The translations under genes and the position numbers were made by a program. Below, piece by piece: positions 1 to 5,635 of a stretch of 6,274 nt of DNA (positions within the stretch are counted from its first letter, which is position 1; each line of letters starts with the position of its first letter). The DNA lies in the NCBI GenBank assembly GCA_030605665.1, contig JAUWHW010000039.1, positions 1-6,274 on the forward strand, read 5' to 3'. This stretch comes from Dehalococcoidia bacterium (lineage in GTDB: Bacteria > Chloroflexota > Dehalococcoidia > GIF9 > AB-539-J10). Under the pieces are notes generated by a model. That model saw nothing but the letters and a program-made list of their open reading frames with translations, was not told the DNA's origin and did no database searches.

Positions 1-1
1 G

Positions 2-208
2 CTGGCACCAAAGCTGATGCATCAAATTCAGGAGAAGATAGATGGCTTGGCACAGGATCCGAAGCTGCATGGTTGTGAAAAGGTTAAGACGATACCGGGC
101 TATTTAAGAATAAGGAGCGGTGAATATCGAATTCTGTACGAAGTTAATGATAAGCAAAGGTTAGTCATCATTAATCGTATCAGGCATCGTCGGGAGGCTT
201 ATCGCTAA
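2..208 (+). CDS. RelE/ParE-type toxin, 3' part only (cut by window edge)
   Basis: The reading frame is open from base 2 to a TAA at 206-208, giving about 68 C-terminal residues. The pattern fits the RelE/ParE toxin superfamily: a helical stretch with EKIDGLAQDP, a K-x-IPGYLRIRSGEYRILYE strand pair, and a C-terminal strand ending HRREAYR. Full-length members are usually 85-100 residues, so the first 20-30 codons lie outside the window. The ATG at 17 is internal and probably not the true start. Known RelE members cleave mRNA on the ribosome and ParE members poison gyrase; this fragment does not decide between them. An antitoxin gene is expected just upstream. The stop overlaps the start of a carB fragment (TAATG), so translation of the two could be coupled. 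The family call is firm, the target unknown. Confidence 0.85.
   Translation: MAPKLMHQIQEKIDGLAQDPKLHGCEKVKTIPGYLRIRSGEYRILYEVNDKQRLVIINRIRHRREAYR
193..197 (+). promoter_or_regulatory. Shine-Dalgarno sequence for the carB 5' fragment (copy 1)
   Basis: GGAGG lies inside the toxin gene, ten bases before the ATG at 208 that overlaps the toxin stop. This is a normal ribosome-binding arrangement for a translationally coupled gene. It matters because the intact carB start at 1421 has no comparable signal. The truncated copy therefore has the better initiation context. Confidence 0.55.
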
Positions 209-321
209 TGTCCAAAATATCTAAAGTATTGGTCATAGGCTCGGGCCCCATAATAATCGGGCAGGCGGCCGAGTTTGAACTTAATAAAACAAAGAGAGAT
301 AGCCATGAAATCAAAAATTAG
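208..321 (+). pseudogene. Truncated carB 5' end, copy 1 (carB homology 208-278)
   Basis: The reading frame starts at the ATG overlapping the toxin stop and encodes the first 23 residues of CarB without any amino-acid change. It then runs into unrelated sequence and stops at 319-321, so the theoretical peptide is 37 residues. Compared with the intact carB at 1421, the first 69 bases differ at five positions (codons 10, 13, 16, 21, 23), all third-position and silent. The fragment was therefore probably part of a functional carB, not a decaying local duplicate. Homology ends in GAGTTTGA, followed by ACTTAA; the second fragment leaves carB at exactly the same place. The 3' end overlaps the start of the nucleotidyltransferase gene. 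A function for the short peptide is not supported; translational coupling to the next gene is possible. Confidence 0.85.
271..284 (+). repeat. 14-base junction repeat, copy A
   Basis: GAGTTTGAACTTAA occurs here and again at 1078-1091, in both cases where carB homology ends. The first eight bases are carB codons for E-F plus two bases of the next codon. The last six (ACTTAA) are not carB sequence, and beyond them the two flanks are unrelated. This identifies a common breakpoint and perhaps the left terminus of an inserted unit. Confidence 0.75.
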
Positions 322-619
322 TGTATATGAAAGCTCTCTAGAGTTGCTTAAGGATATGGCAAGGGATGTGTTTAAGGGCGAAGATGTTACGATTATTTTG
401 TTTGGCTCAAGGGGAAGAGGGGATTACCTCGGAACTTCAGATATGGACGTAGGGATACTTCCAAGGAAGGAAGTGAGTAAAAGCAAAATCACTTTATTCC
501 GGGAGAGGATAGAGAATTCAAATATACCTTATAAGGTGGATGTGGTTGATCTTTCCCGGACATCTAAGGAGTTTGTTGATAAGGCGCTTAAGGAGGGAAT
601 ACTGATATGGAGAAAGTGA
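305..619 (+). CDS. mntA: MntA-like nucleotidyltransferase, candidate type VII antitoxin
   Basis: A 104-residue minimal nucleotidyltransferase (MNT) domain. The signature GSRGRGDYLGTSDMD (from residue 34) fits the GSx10DxD motif, with D46 and D48 as likely metal ligands; D79 in KVDVVDL is the likely third carboxylate. I chose the ATG at 305, preceded by GAGAG six bases upstream. The in-frame TTG at 275 would start inside the carB fragment and add residues with no family similarity. In studied MntA-HepT pairs, this enzyme transfers AMP from ATP to a tyrosine of the HEPN toxin and inactivates it, so MntA is the antitoxin. The next gene overlaps it by 13 bases and encodes the expected partner. 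The product should be cytoplasmic. The domain call is firm; the TA role is inferred from family and context. Confidence 0.88.
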   Translation: MKSKISVYESSLELLKDMARDVFKGEDVTIILFGSRGRGDYLGTSDMDVGILPRKEVSKSKITLFRERIENSNIPYKVDVVDLSRTSKEFVDKALKEGILIWRK

Positions 620-1017
620 AAAGAAGGGCAGAGGAAGCAGAAAAGGCCCTGAAAACACTGAAGGAGATATCTCAAGAACCCTACTCAGTAGTAGTCAGGG
701 ATGCTGCTATTCAAAGGTTTGAGTATACCTTTGAAGCGTTTTGGAAGTTTTTAAGAGAGTATCTGGGGGAATATGAGGGCATCAGGTGTAATTCACCTAA
801 GTCATGTTTCAGAGAGGCCTTGAGTGTTGGACTCATAAGCGAGGAGAAAACTGTGACTTGCCTTGAGATGACTGATGATAGAAACCTAACCTCGCACACC
901 TATATAGAGGAAGTAGCCGAACAGATATTTAGGAAGATAAGCAACTACGGTAAACTTATGAAAGATATATTTAACCTCGTTAAGAAAGGGTTTGAAGGTA
1001 AAAAGAAGGGAAGCTAG
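607..1017 (+). CDS. hepT: HepT-like HEPN protein (nucleotidyltransferase substrate-binding family), candidate toxin
   Basis: A 136-residue, mainly helical protein of the HI0074-like nucleotidyltransferase substrate-binding family. Residues 20-60 hold a family-typical segment with IQRFEYTFEAFWKFLREYL. Residues 92-99 read RNLTSHTY, an exact RX4HXY motif: R92 and H97 are the expected ribonuclease residues of HEPN toxins, and Y99 is the position that MntA adenylylates in the characterised system. The ATG at 607 follows AGGAGG at 591-596 with good spacing and overlaps the end of mntA, so the two are probably co-translated. The tail is lysine-rich (KKGFEGKKKGS). The product probably cleaves RNA when not modified. 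All key residues are present, so the pair looks intact. The family is certain; toxin activity is inferred. Confidence 0.87.
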   Translation: MEKVKRRAEEAEKALKTLKEISQEPYSVVVRDAAIQRFEYTFEAFWKFLREYLGEYEGIRCNSPKSCFREALSVGLISEEKTVTCLEMTDDRNLTSHTYIEEVAEQIFRKISNYGKLMKDIFNLVKKGFEGKKKGS

Positions 1018-1021
1018 GAAC

Positions 1022-1111
1022 GTGTTCAAACCATCTAAAGTCTTAGTGATAGGTTCAGGGCCGATAATAATCAGGCGGAGTTTGAACTTAAGGGGGTGTT
1101 GCTATGAATAA
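1022..1111 (+). pseudogene. Truncated carB 5' end, copy 2 (carB homology 1022-1085)
   Basis: Starting at a GTG five bases after the hepT stop, the frame encodes a CarB-like N-terminus with [13 protein letters not shown]. It then loses the carB frame through deletions of four and three bases relative to copy 1 (around 1070-1078). Translation would stop at 1109-1111, inside the start of the next gene. Codons 7-14 match CarB residues but differ from copy 1 at seven third positions. Residues 2 and 4 also differ (F and P for S and I), which suggests origin from a different carB lineage. The fragment ends in GAGTTTGAACTTAA, the same junction as copy 1. Confidence 0.8.
1078..1091 (+). repeat. 14-base junction repeat, copy B
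   Basis: GAGTTTGAACTTAA, identical to 271-284, at the end of the second carB fragment. The equivalent point in intact carB (1484-1491) reads GAGTTCGA and continues as carB. The six bases ACTTAA after the breakpoint are shared by the two fragments but not by carB. Confidence 0.75.
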
Positions 1112-1299
1112 GTTAGACCGTATAACTATAGAGCCTGAAGTGTTTCAAGGGGAGCCTTGCGTAAGGGGTTTGAGGATTCCTGTTTCACTAATTATTAAGC
1201 TTATCTCAGGGGGCAAGACTCCAGAGGATATTCTTAAAGATTACCCCAGAACTGGAGAGCGAAGATATTAAGCAGTCGCTGGAATATGAAAGTAAATAA
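1104..1299 (+). pseudogene. DUF433 antitoxin-like gene, frameshifted
   Basis: The ATG at 1104 follows AGGGGGTG at 1091-1098. The frame gives a typical DUF433 N-terminus (IEPEVFQGEPCVRGLRIPVS, then GGKTPEDILKDYP) and closes at 1269-1271 after 55 codons. Removing one C from the CCCC run at 1244-1247 restores the family ending ELESEDIKQSLEYESK and a stop at 1297-1299. The gene is thus one base away from about 64 residues. Family members are usually 70-80 residues, so the end may also be clipped by the AT-rich repeat that begins there. DUF433 proteins resemble a small winged-helix antitoxin and are often followed by a PIN-like DUF5615 toxin; none follows here. The frameshift could be a sequencing or assembly error in a C run. 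The family call is strong. Confidence 0.85.
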
Positions 1300-1420
1300 A
1301 AGATTAAAATGCAAAAGGCAGAAATACAGAGCAAAAATTAAAAGGTTTTACATTTTGAGTTGTCATTTTGATTTTTTATCTTTGACTTTTAATTTAGAAG
1401 ATTGCCAATAAAGTAAAAAT
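1300..1420 (+). repeat. AT-rich inverted repeat upstream of carB
   Basis: No gene is present here. AAATTAAAAG at 1335-1344 pairs perfectly with CTTTTAATTT at 1386-1395. The interior has two CATTTTGA words (1351-1358 and 1364-1371). The same vocabulary (AAAATCAAAA, CATTTTGA, TTTAGGATTTAG) recurs at 4668-4746 and 6151-6274, so the three are probably members of one dispersed AT-rich repeat family. TTGACT at 1382-1387 resembles a -35 box, but no good -10 follows. There is no Shine-Dalgarno before the carB ATG, and an in-frame TAA at 1409-1411 rules out a longer carB start. Confidence 0.65.
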
Positions 1421-4400
1421 ATGTCCAAAATATCTAAAGTATTGGTCATTGGCTCGGGACCCATAATCATCGGGCAGGCGGCAGAGTTCGATTATTCGGG
1501 AACTCAAGCCTGCCGAGCGCTGCGGGAAGAGGGCATTACCACAGTGCTGGTGAATTCAAACCCAGCCACCATTATGACCGATGAGGGCATCGCTGATATT
1601 GTCTACATTGAGCCGCTCACTGTGGAAGTCCTGGCTCGCATAATTGAAAGGGAGCGCCCTGAGGGACTATTGCCCACTCTGGGTGGGCAGACAGGGCTTA
1701 ACTTGGCGGTGGAGTTGGCTGATGCTGGCGTGCTGGATAAATACAATGTGAGGCTTCTGGGCACACCAGTAGAAACCATAAAGAAGGCTGAGGAGAGGTC
1801 TCTATTTAAAAAGCTTCTTGTTGATATTGGAGAACCTGTACCACAGAGCGCCACTGTGAACTCGGTGCAGGAAGCCAAGGAGCTGGTAAAGTCTATTGGC
1901 TTACCTGTCATTATTCGCCCCTCTTATACCTTGGGTGGCACCGGGGGAGGCATTGCCTATACTATGGGGGAGCTTGGGTCTGTAGTTAGCACTGGCCTGG
2001 ATTGCAGCATGAGCCGTGAAGTTTTGGTGGAGCGATGTCTTCTAGGTTGGAAGGAAATTGAGTATGAAGTTATGCGGGATGCCGCTGATAATTGCATCAC
2101 CGTTTGCGATATGGAAAACATAGACCCTATGGGTGTGCATACTGGCGATAGCATAGTGGTAGCCCCAAGCCAGACGCTTAATGATAAGGAATACCAGATG
2201 CTCAGGTCAGCCAGTCTCAGGATTATAAGAGCTTTGGGCATTGAAGGTGGCTGTAATATACAGTTTGCCCTCACTCCCAGCCCAATAGTGGCTGAAAAGT
2301 GGGCTCCAGACCAGAAAAGGGTTACAAAGAGCGAATACTATGTAATTGAAGTCAACCCACGGGTTAGTCGCAGCTCAGCTCTGGCTAGTAAGGCTACCGG
2401 GTATCCTATTGCCCGAGTGGCTGCCAAAATAGCTATAGGTAAAAGGCTGGATGAAATACCTAACAAAGTTACTGGTAAAACGCTGGCATCCTTTGAGCCT
2501 GCTTTGGATTACTGCGTGGTTAAAATTCCCAGGTGGCCTTTTGATAAATTCGCTTTAGGTGATAGGAAAATTGGCAGCCAGATGAAAGCCACTGGTGAAG
2601 TAATGGCAATTGATAGATGCTTTGAGGCGGCTGTGCAGAAGGCAGTCCGCTCTCTGGAATTTGGCAAGCGCACGCTTCTGTGGGAAGACACAGGCTGGAG
2701 CAAGCAGGAGTTCGGTTCTTACCCCCTTCATCCTAATGACTTAAGGGTATGGGCGATTATGGCAGCTTTAAGAAGAGGAGCTATGGCTGAAGAGCTTTCC
2801 CAGCTCACTGGAATAGACCCCTGGTTTATTTATAAGCTTCAGAACATTGTTAATATGGAGAAGCGACTTCTCTCCGAGCCACTGAAGCCGGAGCTTTTAT
2901 GGCGTGCCAAGCGGCTTGGTTTCTGTGATGAACAAATCGGAACTTTAGCTGATAAGTTGCCGGAGCAAGTAAGACAGATTCGCCATGAGTGGCACATTCG
3001 CCCGGTGTATAAGATGGTAGATACCTGTGCTGCTGAGTTTGATGCCGAAACTCCTTATTTCTACAGCACCTATGAGAAGGAGAATGAAGCTGAACCTTTG
3101 GAAGGGAAAAAGGCTGTGGTTATTGGTAGCGGTCCCATACGCATTGGGCAAGGAATTGAGTTTGACTATTGCTGCGTTCACTCAGCCTGGGCGCTTCAGG
3201 GGGCAGGAGTAAAGAGCATCTTGGTTAATTCCAATCCAGAAACAGTGAGCACCGATTTCGATACTAGCGATCGCCTTTACTTTGAAGCTCTGGATGAGGA
3301 AAGTATACGAGATATTCTTGAGAATGAAGGTCAGGTTAGTCCAGCCTCCATTGTTCAGTTTGGTGGGCAAACAGCCATCAATATGGTTGCCCCCTTGGCT
3401 CGTTCCGGTCTAGCCATACTTGGCTCTACTCCCGAAGCTATAGATATAGCTGAAGACCGCCGCCGTTTTGAAGATTTCCTGGATAGGCTGGGCATCCCTC
3501 AGCCACCAGGGGCGGGCATATTATCTATTGAGGAAGCGTTAACTATAGCCAAATCTTTAGGTTATCCGTTGCTGGTGCGTCCTAGCTATGTCCTTGGTGG
3601 TAGAGCTATGGAAATCGTATACGGAGAGGCTGAGTTAATTCGTTACTTGAGCATGGCTTTAGAGCTAGATAAGCAACATCCTGTGCTAATTGACAAATAC
3701 CTGCAGGGGAAGGAAGTTGAGGTGGATGCTGTAGGTGATGGAGAGAGAGTGCTTATCCCGGGGATAATGGAGCATATTGAAAGGGCTGGTGTGCATAGTG
3801 GTGATTCTATAGCGGTCTATCCCGGGGTGAATCTGACAGAGTATGAAGTGAATACCATGGTGGATTATGCCACTAGAATTGGTTTAGCTCTCCAGGTTAA
3901 GGGCTTGCTAAATATACAAATGGTGATCATGCCAGAAAATGGCTCTTCATCTGTATATGTGCTGGAGGTGAATCCTCGAGCCAGCCGAACGATACCATTT
4001 ATCTCTAAAGTAACGGGTGTGCCCATGGTGCAAATTGCCACCAAAGTGATGGCTGGCATTAGCCTTGCAGAGCAAGGTTACCAGGGCGGGTTATGGAAAA
4101 GGCGGAAGCTGGTGGGCATAAAGGCTCCTGTTTTCTCTATGTCCAAGTTAACCGGGGTGGATAATTACCTTGGACCTGAAATGAAATCCACAGGTGAAGT
4201 AATGGGGATTGATTATAGTTTTGAGGCTGCTCTGGTTAAAGCGCTTTTAGCCGCTGGTCTGATGCTGCCTCAAAAGGGCAGTTTGCTCCTTAGCATCGCA
4301 GATAGAGATAAGGCTGAGTTCTTACCCCTGGTTAAAAAGTTACATTCCCTTCACTATGGGCTTTACGCTACAGAGGGAACCGCAACCATGATTGAATCGC

Positions 4401-4732
4401 TGAAGTTTCCGGTGAAGATGGTGACTAAAAAGTTGAGTGAAGGACATCCCAATGTGGTTGATGTTATTCAGGATGGCTCTGTAGATGGGGTGATCAATAC
4501 CGTCACGGGAGGGCGTATGCCACTGAAAGACGGGTTCTATATCAGGCGTGCTGCTGTAGAAAGAAGGATACCTTGTTTTACCTCGTTGGACACTGTCCGG
4601 GTAGCTATAGAGGCGCTAACAAATGGCAGCCAAGTTTTCAATGTTCAACCACTCAGGGAATACCTAAAAAATCAAAAAACAAAAGTTAAAAATCAAAATT
4701 ACAATTCAAAATGCAAAGACGTTTCATTTTGA
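1421..4732 (+). CDS. carB: Carbamoyl-phosphate synthase large subunit
   Basis: CarB of 1103 residues; E. coli CarB is 1073. It makes carbamoyl phosphate from ammonia (delivered by the small subunit CarA), bicarbonate and two ATP, feeding pyrimidine and arginine synthesis in the cytoplasm. Order: carboxyphosphate domain (about 1-400; [14 protein letters not shown] at 11-24, [12 protein letters not shown] at 166-177, metal-ligand pair E310/N312), oligomerisation domain (about 400-555), carbamoyl-phosphate domain (about 560-940; [14 protein letters not shown] at 569-582, RPSYVLGG at 720-727, E849/N851), and a regulatory MGS-like domain (about 952-1083, ATEGTA at 983-988). Two oddities: residues 285-305 form a loop about a dozen residues longer than in E. 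coli, and residues 1084-1103 are a low-complexity tail encoded by an AT-rich repeat. The ATG at 1421 is the only start keeping the N-terminal motif, but it lacks a Shine-Dalgarno. carA is not in the window. Confidence 0.98.
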   Translation: MSKISKVLVIGSGPIIIGQAAEFDYSGTQACRALREEGITTVLVNSNPATIMTDEGIADIVYIEPLTVEVLARIIERERPEGLLPTLGGQTGLNLAVELADAGVLDKYNVRLLGTPVETIKKAEERSLFKKLLVDIGEPVPQSATVNSVQEAKELVKSIGLPVIIRPSYTLGGTGGGIAYTMGELGSVVSTGLDCSMSREVLVERCLLGWKEIEYEVMRDAADNCITVCDMENIDPMGVHTGDSIVVAPSQTLNDKEYQMLRSASLRIIRALGIEGGCNIQFALTPSPIVAEKWAPDQKRVTKSEYYVIEVNPRVSRSSALASKATGYPIARVAAKIAIGKRLDEIPNKVTGKTLASFEPALDYCVVKIPRWPFDKFALGDRKIGSQMKATGEVMAIDRCFEAAVQKAVRSLEFGKRTLLWEDTGWSKQEFGSYPLHPNDLRVWAIMAALRRGAMAEELSQLTGIDPWFIYKLQNIVNMEKRLLSEPLKPELLWRAKRLGFCDEQIGTLADKLPEQVRQIRHEWHIRPVYKMVDTCAAEFDAETPYFYSTYEKENEAEPLEGKKAVVIGSGPIRIGQGIEFDYCCVHSAWALQGAGVKSILVNSNPETVSTDFDTSDRLYFEALDEESIRDILENEGQVSPASIVQFGGQTAINMVAPLARSGLAILGSTPEAIDIAEDRRRFEDFLDRLGIPQPPGAGILSIEEALTIAKSLGYPLLVRPSYVLGGRAMEIVYGEAELIRYLSMALELDKQHPVLIDKYLQGKEVEVDAVGDGERVLIPGIMEHIERAGVHSGDSIAVYPGVNLTEYEVNTMVDYATRIGLALQVKGLLNIQMVIMPENGSSSVYVLEVNPRASRTIPFISKVTGVPMVQIATKVMAGISLAEQGYQGGLWKRRKLVGIKAPVFSMSKLTGVDNYLGPEMKSTGEVMGIDYSFEAALVKALLAAGLMLPQKGSLLLSIADRDKAEFLPLVKKLHSLHYGLYATEGTATMIESLKFPVKMVTKKLSEGHPNVVDVIQDGSVDGVINTVTGGRMPLKDGFYIRRAAVERRIPCFTSLDTVRVAIEALTNGSQVFNVQPLREYLKNQKTKVKNQNYNSKCKDVSF

Positions 4733-4746
4733 TTTTGTTTAGGATT
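4668..4746 (+). repeat. AT-rich repeat spanning the carB stop and pyrK leader
   Basis: An A-rich stretch (AAAAATCAAAA, GTTAAAAATCAAAATTAC) leads into a hairpin at 4707-4731: CAAAATG-c-AAA pairs with TTTCATTTTG, with one bulged base. TTTAGGATTTAG then ends just before pyrK. It encodes the last 20 residues of CarB and its stop codon, and supplies AGGA (4741-4744), six bases before the pyrK ATG. The composition matches the repeats at 1300-1420 and 6151-6274. Confidence 0.65.
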
Positions 4747-4750
4747 TAGT

Positions 4751-5635
4751 ATGAAACAGTCCCTATGTACTATCACTTCTAATGTAGGAATCATGCCTGG
4801 TGTGAATCTTATGTGGCTGGAAGCGTCTGATATAGCCGCCACAGCTCAACCAGGGCAATTTGTTACGGTGAGGTGTGGGAATTTGATATTGCGTCGCCCT
4901 TTTAGCATACATCAAGTTGTTAGCTACGAGCAAGAGGCGAAGCAATCTCGAGTTGCTCTTCTATTCAAGGTGGCAGGTAAAGGTACTCTCTGGCTATCGC
5001 AGCGCCAGAAAGGGGATAAAATAGATGTTCTGGGACCTTTGGGTAAGGGATTTAGTATCCCCTCTGTCATTGTGAGGCACGAAGTGCCGAGGCAATCTAG
5101 GAATTTGTTGTTAGTGGCTGGCGGCATTGGCGTTGCTCCACTCGTTTTTTTACTACAGCGTGCTTCACGTCAGCACTCAGTAGCGCTAATTTATGGAGCC
5201 AGCACAGCCAGGGAACTTTATCCTTTTTTATCACTGCCTCTCACCCTTAATCCCTCTCCCTTGAAGGGAGAGGGTGAAAAGCGAAGTAAACTCTTGCCAT
5301 TGCCAAGCGAGGTTCAGTTTGTTCCCGTTACGGAGGACGGCAGTGTGGGCAGAAAGGGATTGGTAAGCGAGATACTGTCTGATTTCTTGGATTGGGTTGA
5401 CCAGATATATGCCTGTGGGCCGCTGGGTATGTATAAAGCAATGGCGGAACAAATGTCATTGCGAGCGCAGCGAAGCAATCTCAAATGTCAGGTTTCCCTG
5501 GAAGTAAGAATGGGTTGTGGCATAGGAGCTTGCTATGGGTGTAGTATAAATACCAAGAAGGGATTAAAGAAGGTGTGTCGTGATGGGCCAGTATTTCAAT
5601 TAGACGATATTCTATGGGAGGAGGTGAAAATATGA
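4751..5635 (+). CDS. pyrK: Dihydroorotate dehydrogenase electron-transfer subunit, with in-frame repeat insertions
   Basis: PyrK-type iron-sulfur flavoprotein, 294 residues. It carries electrons from the PyrD catalytic subunit to NAD+ while dihydroorotate is oxidised to orotate. Visible parts: FAD-binding RRPFSI at 48-53, NAD-binding LLVAGGIGVAPL at 119-131, ACGPLGM at 221-227, and a [2Fe-2S] cysteine set C256-x4-C261-x2-C264-x11-C276. Relatives are about 240-265 residues. The excess matches segments encoded by dispersed repeats: about 163-180 (LTLNPSPLKGEGE), 106-117 (VIVRHEVPRQS), 236-244 (SLRAQRSNL) and perhaps 59-67. All cofactor motifs survive and there is no frameshift, so the protein may still work. 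The ATG at 4751 follows AGGA at 4741. Its stop overlaps the next start (ATGA). pyrD is not in the window. A related sulfide dehydrogenase or hydrogenase flavin subunit is possible, but the carB context favours PyrK. Confidence 0.92.
   Translation: MKQSLCTITSNVGIMPGVNLMWLEASDIAATAQPGQFVTVRCGNLILRRPFSIHQVVSYEQEAKQSRVALLFKVAGKGTLWLSQRQKGDKIDVLGPLGKGFSIPSVIVRHEVPRQSRNLLLVAGGIGVAPLVFLLQRASRQHSVALIYGASTARELYPFLSLPLTLNPSPLKGEGEKRSKLLPLPSEVQFVPVTEDGSVGRKGLVSEILSDFLDWVDQIYACGPLGMYKAMAEQMSLRAQRSNLKCQVSLEVRMGCGIGACYGCSINTKKGLKKVCRDGPVFQLDDILWEEVKI
4928..4950 (+). repeat. Possible degenerate repeat in pyrK (CGAAGCAATCTCG type)
   Basis: GAGCAAGAGGCGAAGCAATCTCG shares the GCGAAGCAATCTC end with the clearer element at 5455-5482 and encodes EQEAKQSR within the FAD domain. 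The start of the element (GTCATTG) is absent, so this may be a decayed or partial copy, or chance. Confidence 0.4.
5066..5100 (+). repeat. Palindromic repeat in pyrK (GTCATTG...GGCAATCT type)
   Basis: The element begins GTCATTGTGAG, contains the perfect palindrome GGCAC-GAA-GTGCC at 5076-5088, and ends GAGGCAATCTAG. Its layout matches the element at 5455-5482 (GTCATTGCGAG...GAAGCAATCTC). It is in frame and encodes VIVRHEVPRQS just before the NAD-binding motif. Dispersed repeats with this GTCATTGCGAG...GCAATCTC form are known from many bacterial genomes. Confidence 0.7.
5239..5280 (+). repeat. Palindromic repeat in pyrK (CCCTCTCCCT/AGGGAGAGGG)
   Basis: CCCTCTCCCT at 5252-5261 and AGGGAGAGGG at 5265-5274 form a perfect ten-pair stem with a three-base loop, preceded by CTCTCACCCTTAAT and followed by TGAAAAG. 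This is a recognisable type of dispersed bacterial repeat. It is in frame and encodes LTLNPSPLKGEGE, a peptide with no counterpart in PyrK proteins, between the NAD-binding core strands. Confidence 0.8.
5455..5482 (+). repeat. Dispersed repeat in pyrK (GTCATTGCGAG...GCAATCTC)
   Basis: GTCATTGCGAGCGCAGCGAAGCAATCTC is a nearly canonical member of a widespread bacterial repeat type. The inner GCG/CGC bases can pair. It is in frame and encodes SLRAQRSNL twelve residues before the first iron-sulfur cysteine. Confidence 0.75.
5619..5626 (+). promoter_or_regulatory. Shine-Dalgarno sequence deciding the yjbQ start
   Basis: AGGAGGTG lies five bases before the ATG at 5632, inside the last codons of pyrK. 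It is nearly complementary to the 16S rRNA tail. It selects the ATG at 5632 over the in-frame ATG at 5614, which lies upstream of it. Confidence 0.85.

Larger units (their letters stand above)
279..1085 (+). mobile_element. Putative TA cassette 1 (mntA-hepT plus carB 5' copy 2)
   Basis: This is an inferred unit of about 0.8 kb. The left end is set where carB copy 1 stops matching carB (ACTTAA...). The right end is the matching point GAGTTTGA in copy 2. It carries a nucleotidyltransferase/HEPN pair and then a carB 5' fragment. No integrase, transposase or long terminal repeat is visible, so any mobility would need factors supplied in trans or general recombination. The boundaries rest only on the shared junction and the repeated carB start. 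Confidence 0.35.
1086..1491 (+). mobile_element. Putative TA cassette 2 (DUF433 remnant plus start of intact carB)
   Basis: By the same logic as the first unit, the segment from ACTTAA after copy 2 to GAGTTCGA in the intact carB would be a second inserted unit of about 0.4 kb. It holds a degraded DUF433 gene, an AT-rich repeat and the present carB start. If correct, the first ~24 codons of the working carB came with the insertion. No recombinase is visible. Confidence 0.3.

Noticed and set aside
275..304. An earlier in-frame TTG start for the nucleotidyltransferase gene
   Set aside because: It lies inside the carB junction sequence, has no Shine-Dalgarno, and adds residues unlike the family. 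The ATG at 305 fits better.
1382..1411. A sigma-70 promoter (TTGACT plus downstream A/T) before carB
   Set aside because: No convincing -10 box at 16-18 bases, and TTGACT is part of the repeat arm. AT-rich sequence gives such matches by chance.
1603..2274. Open frames on the opposite strand of carB
   Set aside because: They mirror a highly conserved coding gene, have no ribosome-binding sites or recognisable domains, and are explained by codon composition.
3104..3175. A fourth carB-start-like sequence ([14 protein letters not shown] with GAGTTTGA) inside carB
   Set aside because: It is the start of the second ATP-grasp half, which arose from the ancient internal duplication of all CarB proteins. 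It is in frame and intact, so it is not an inserted fragment.
5614..5631. An earlier ATG for the YjbQ-family gene
   Set aside because: The strong AGGAGGTG lies downstream of it, and the ATG at 5632 gives the normal family N-terminus.
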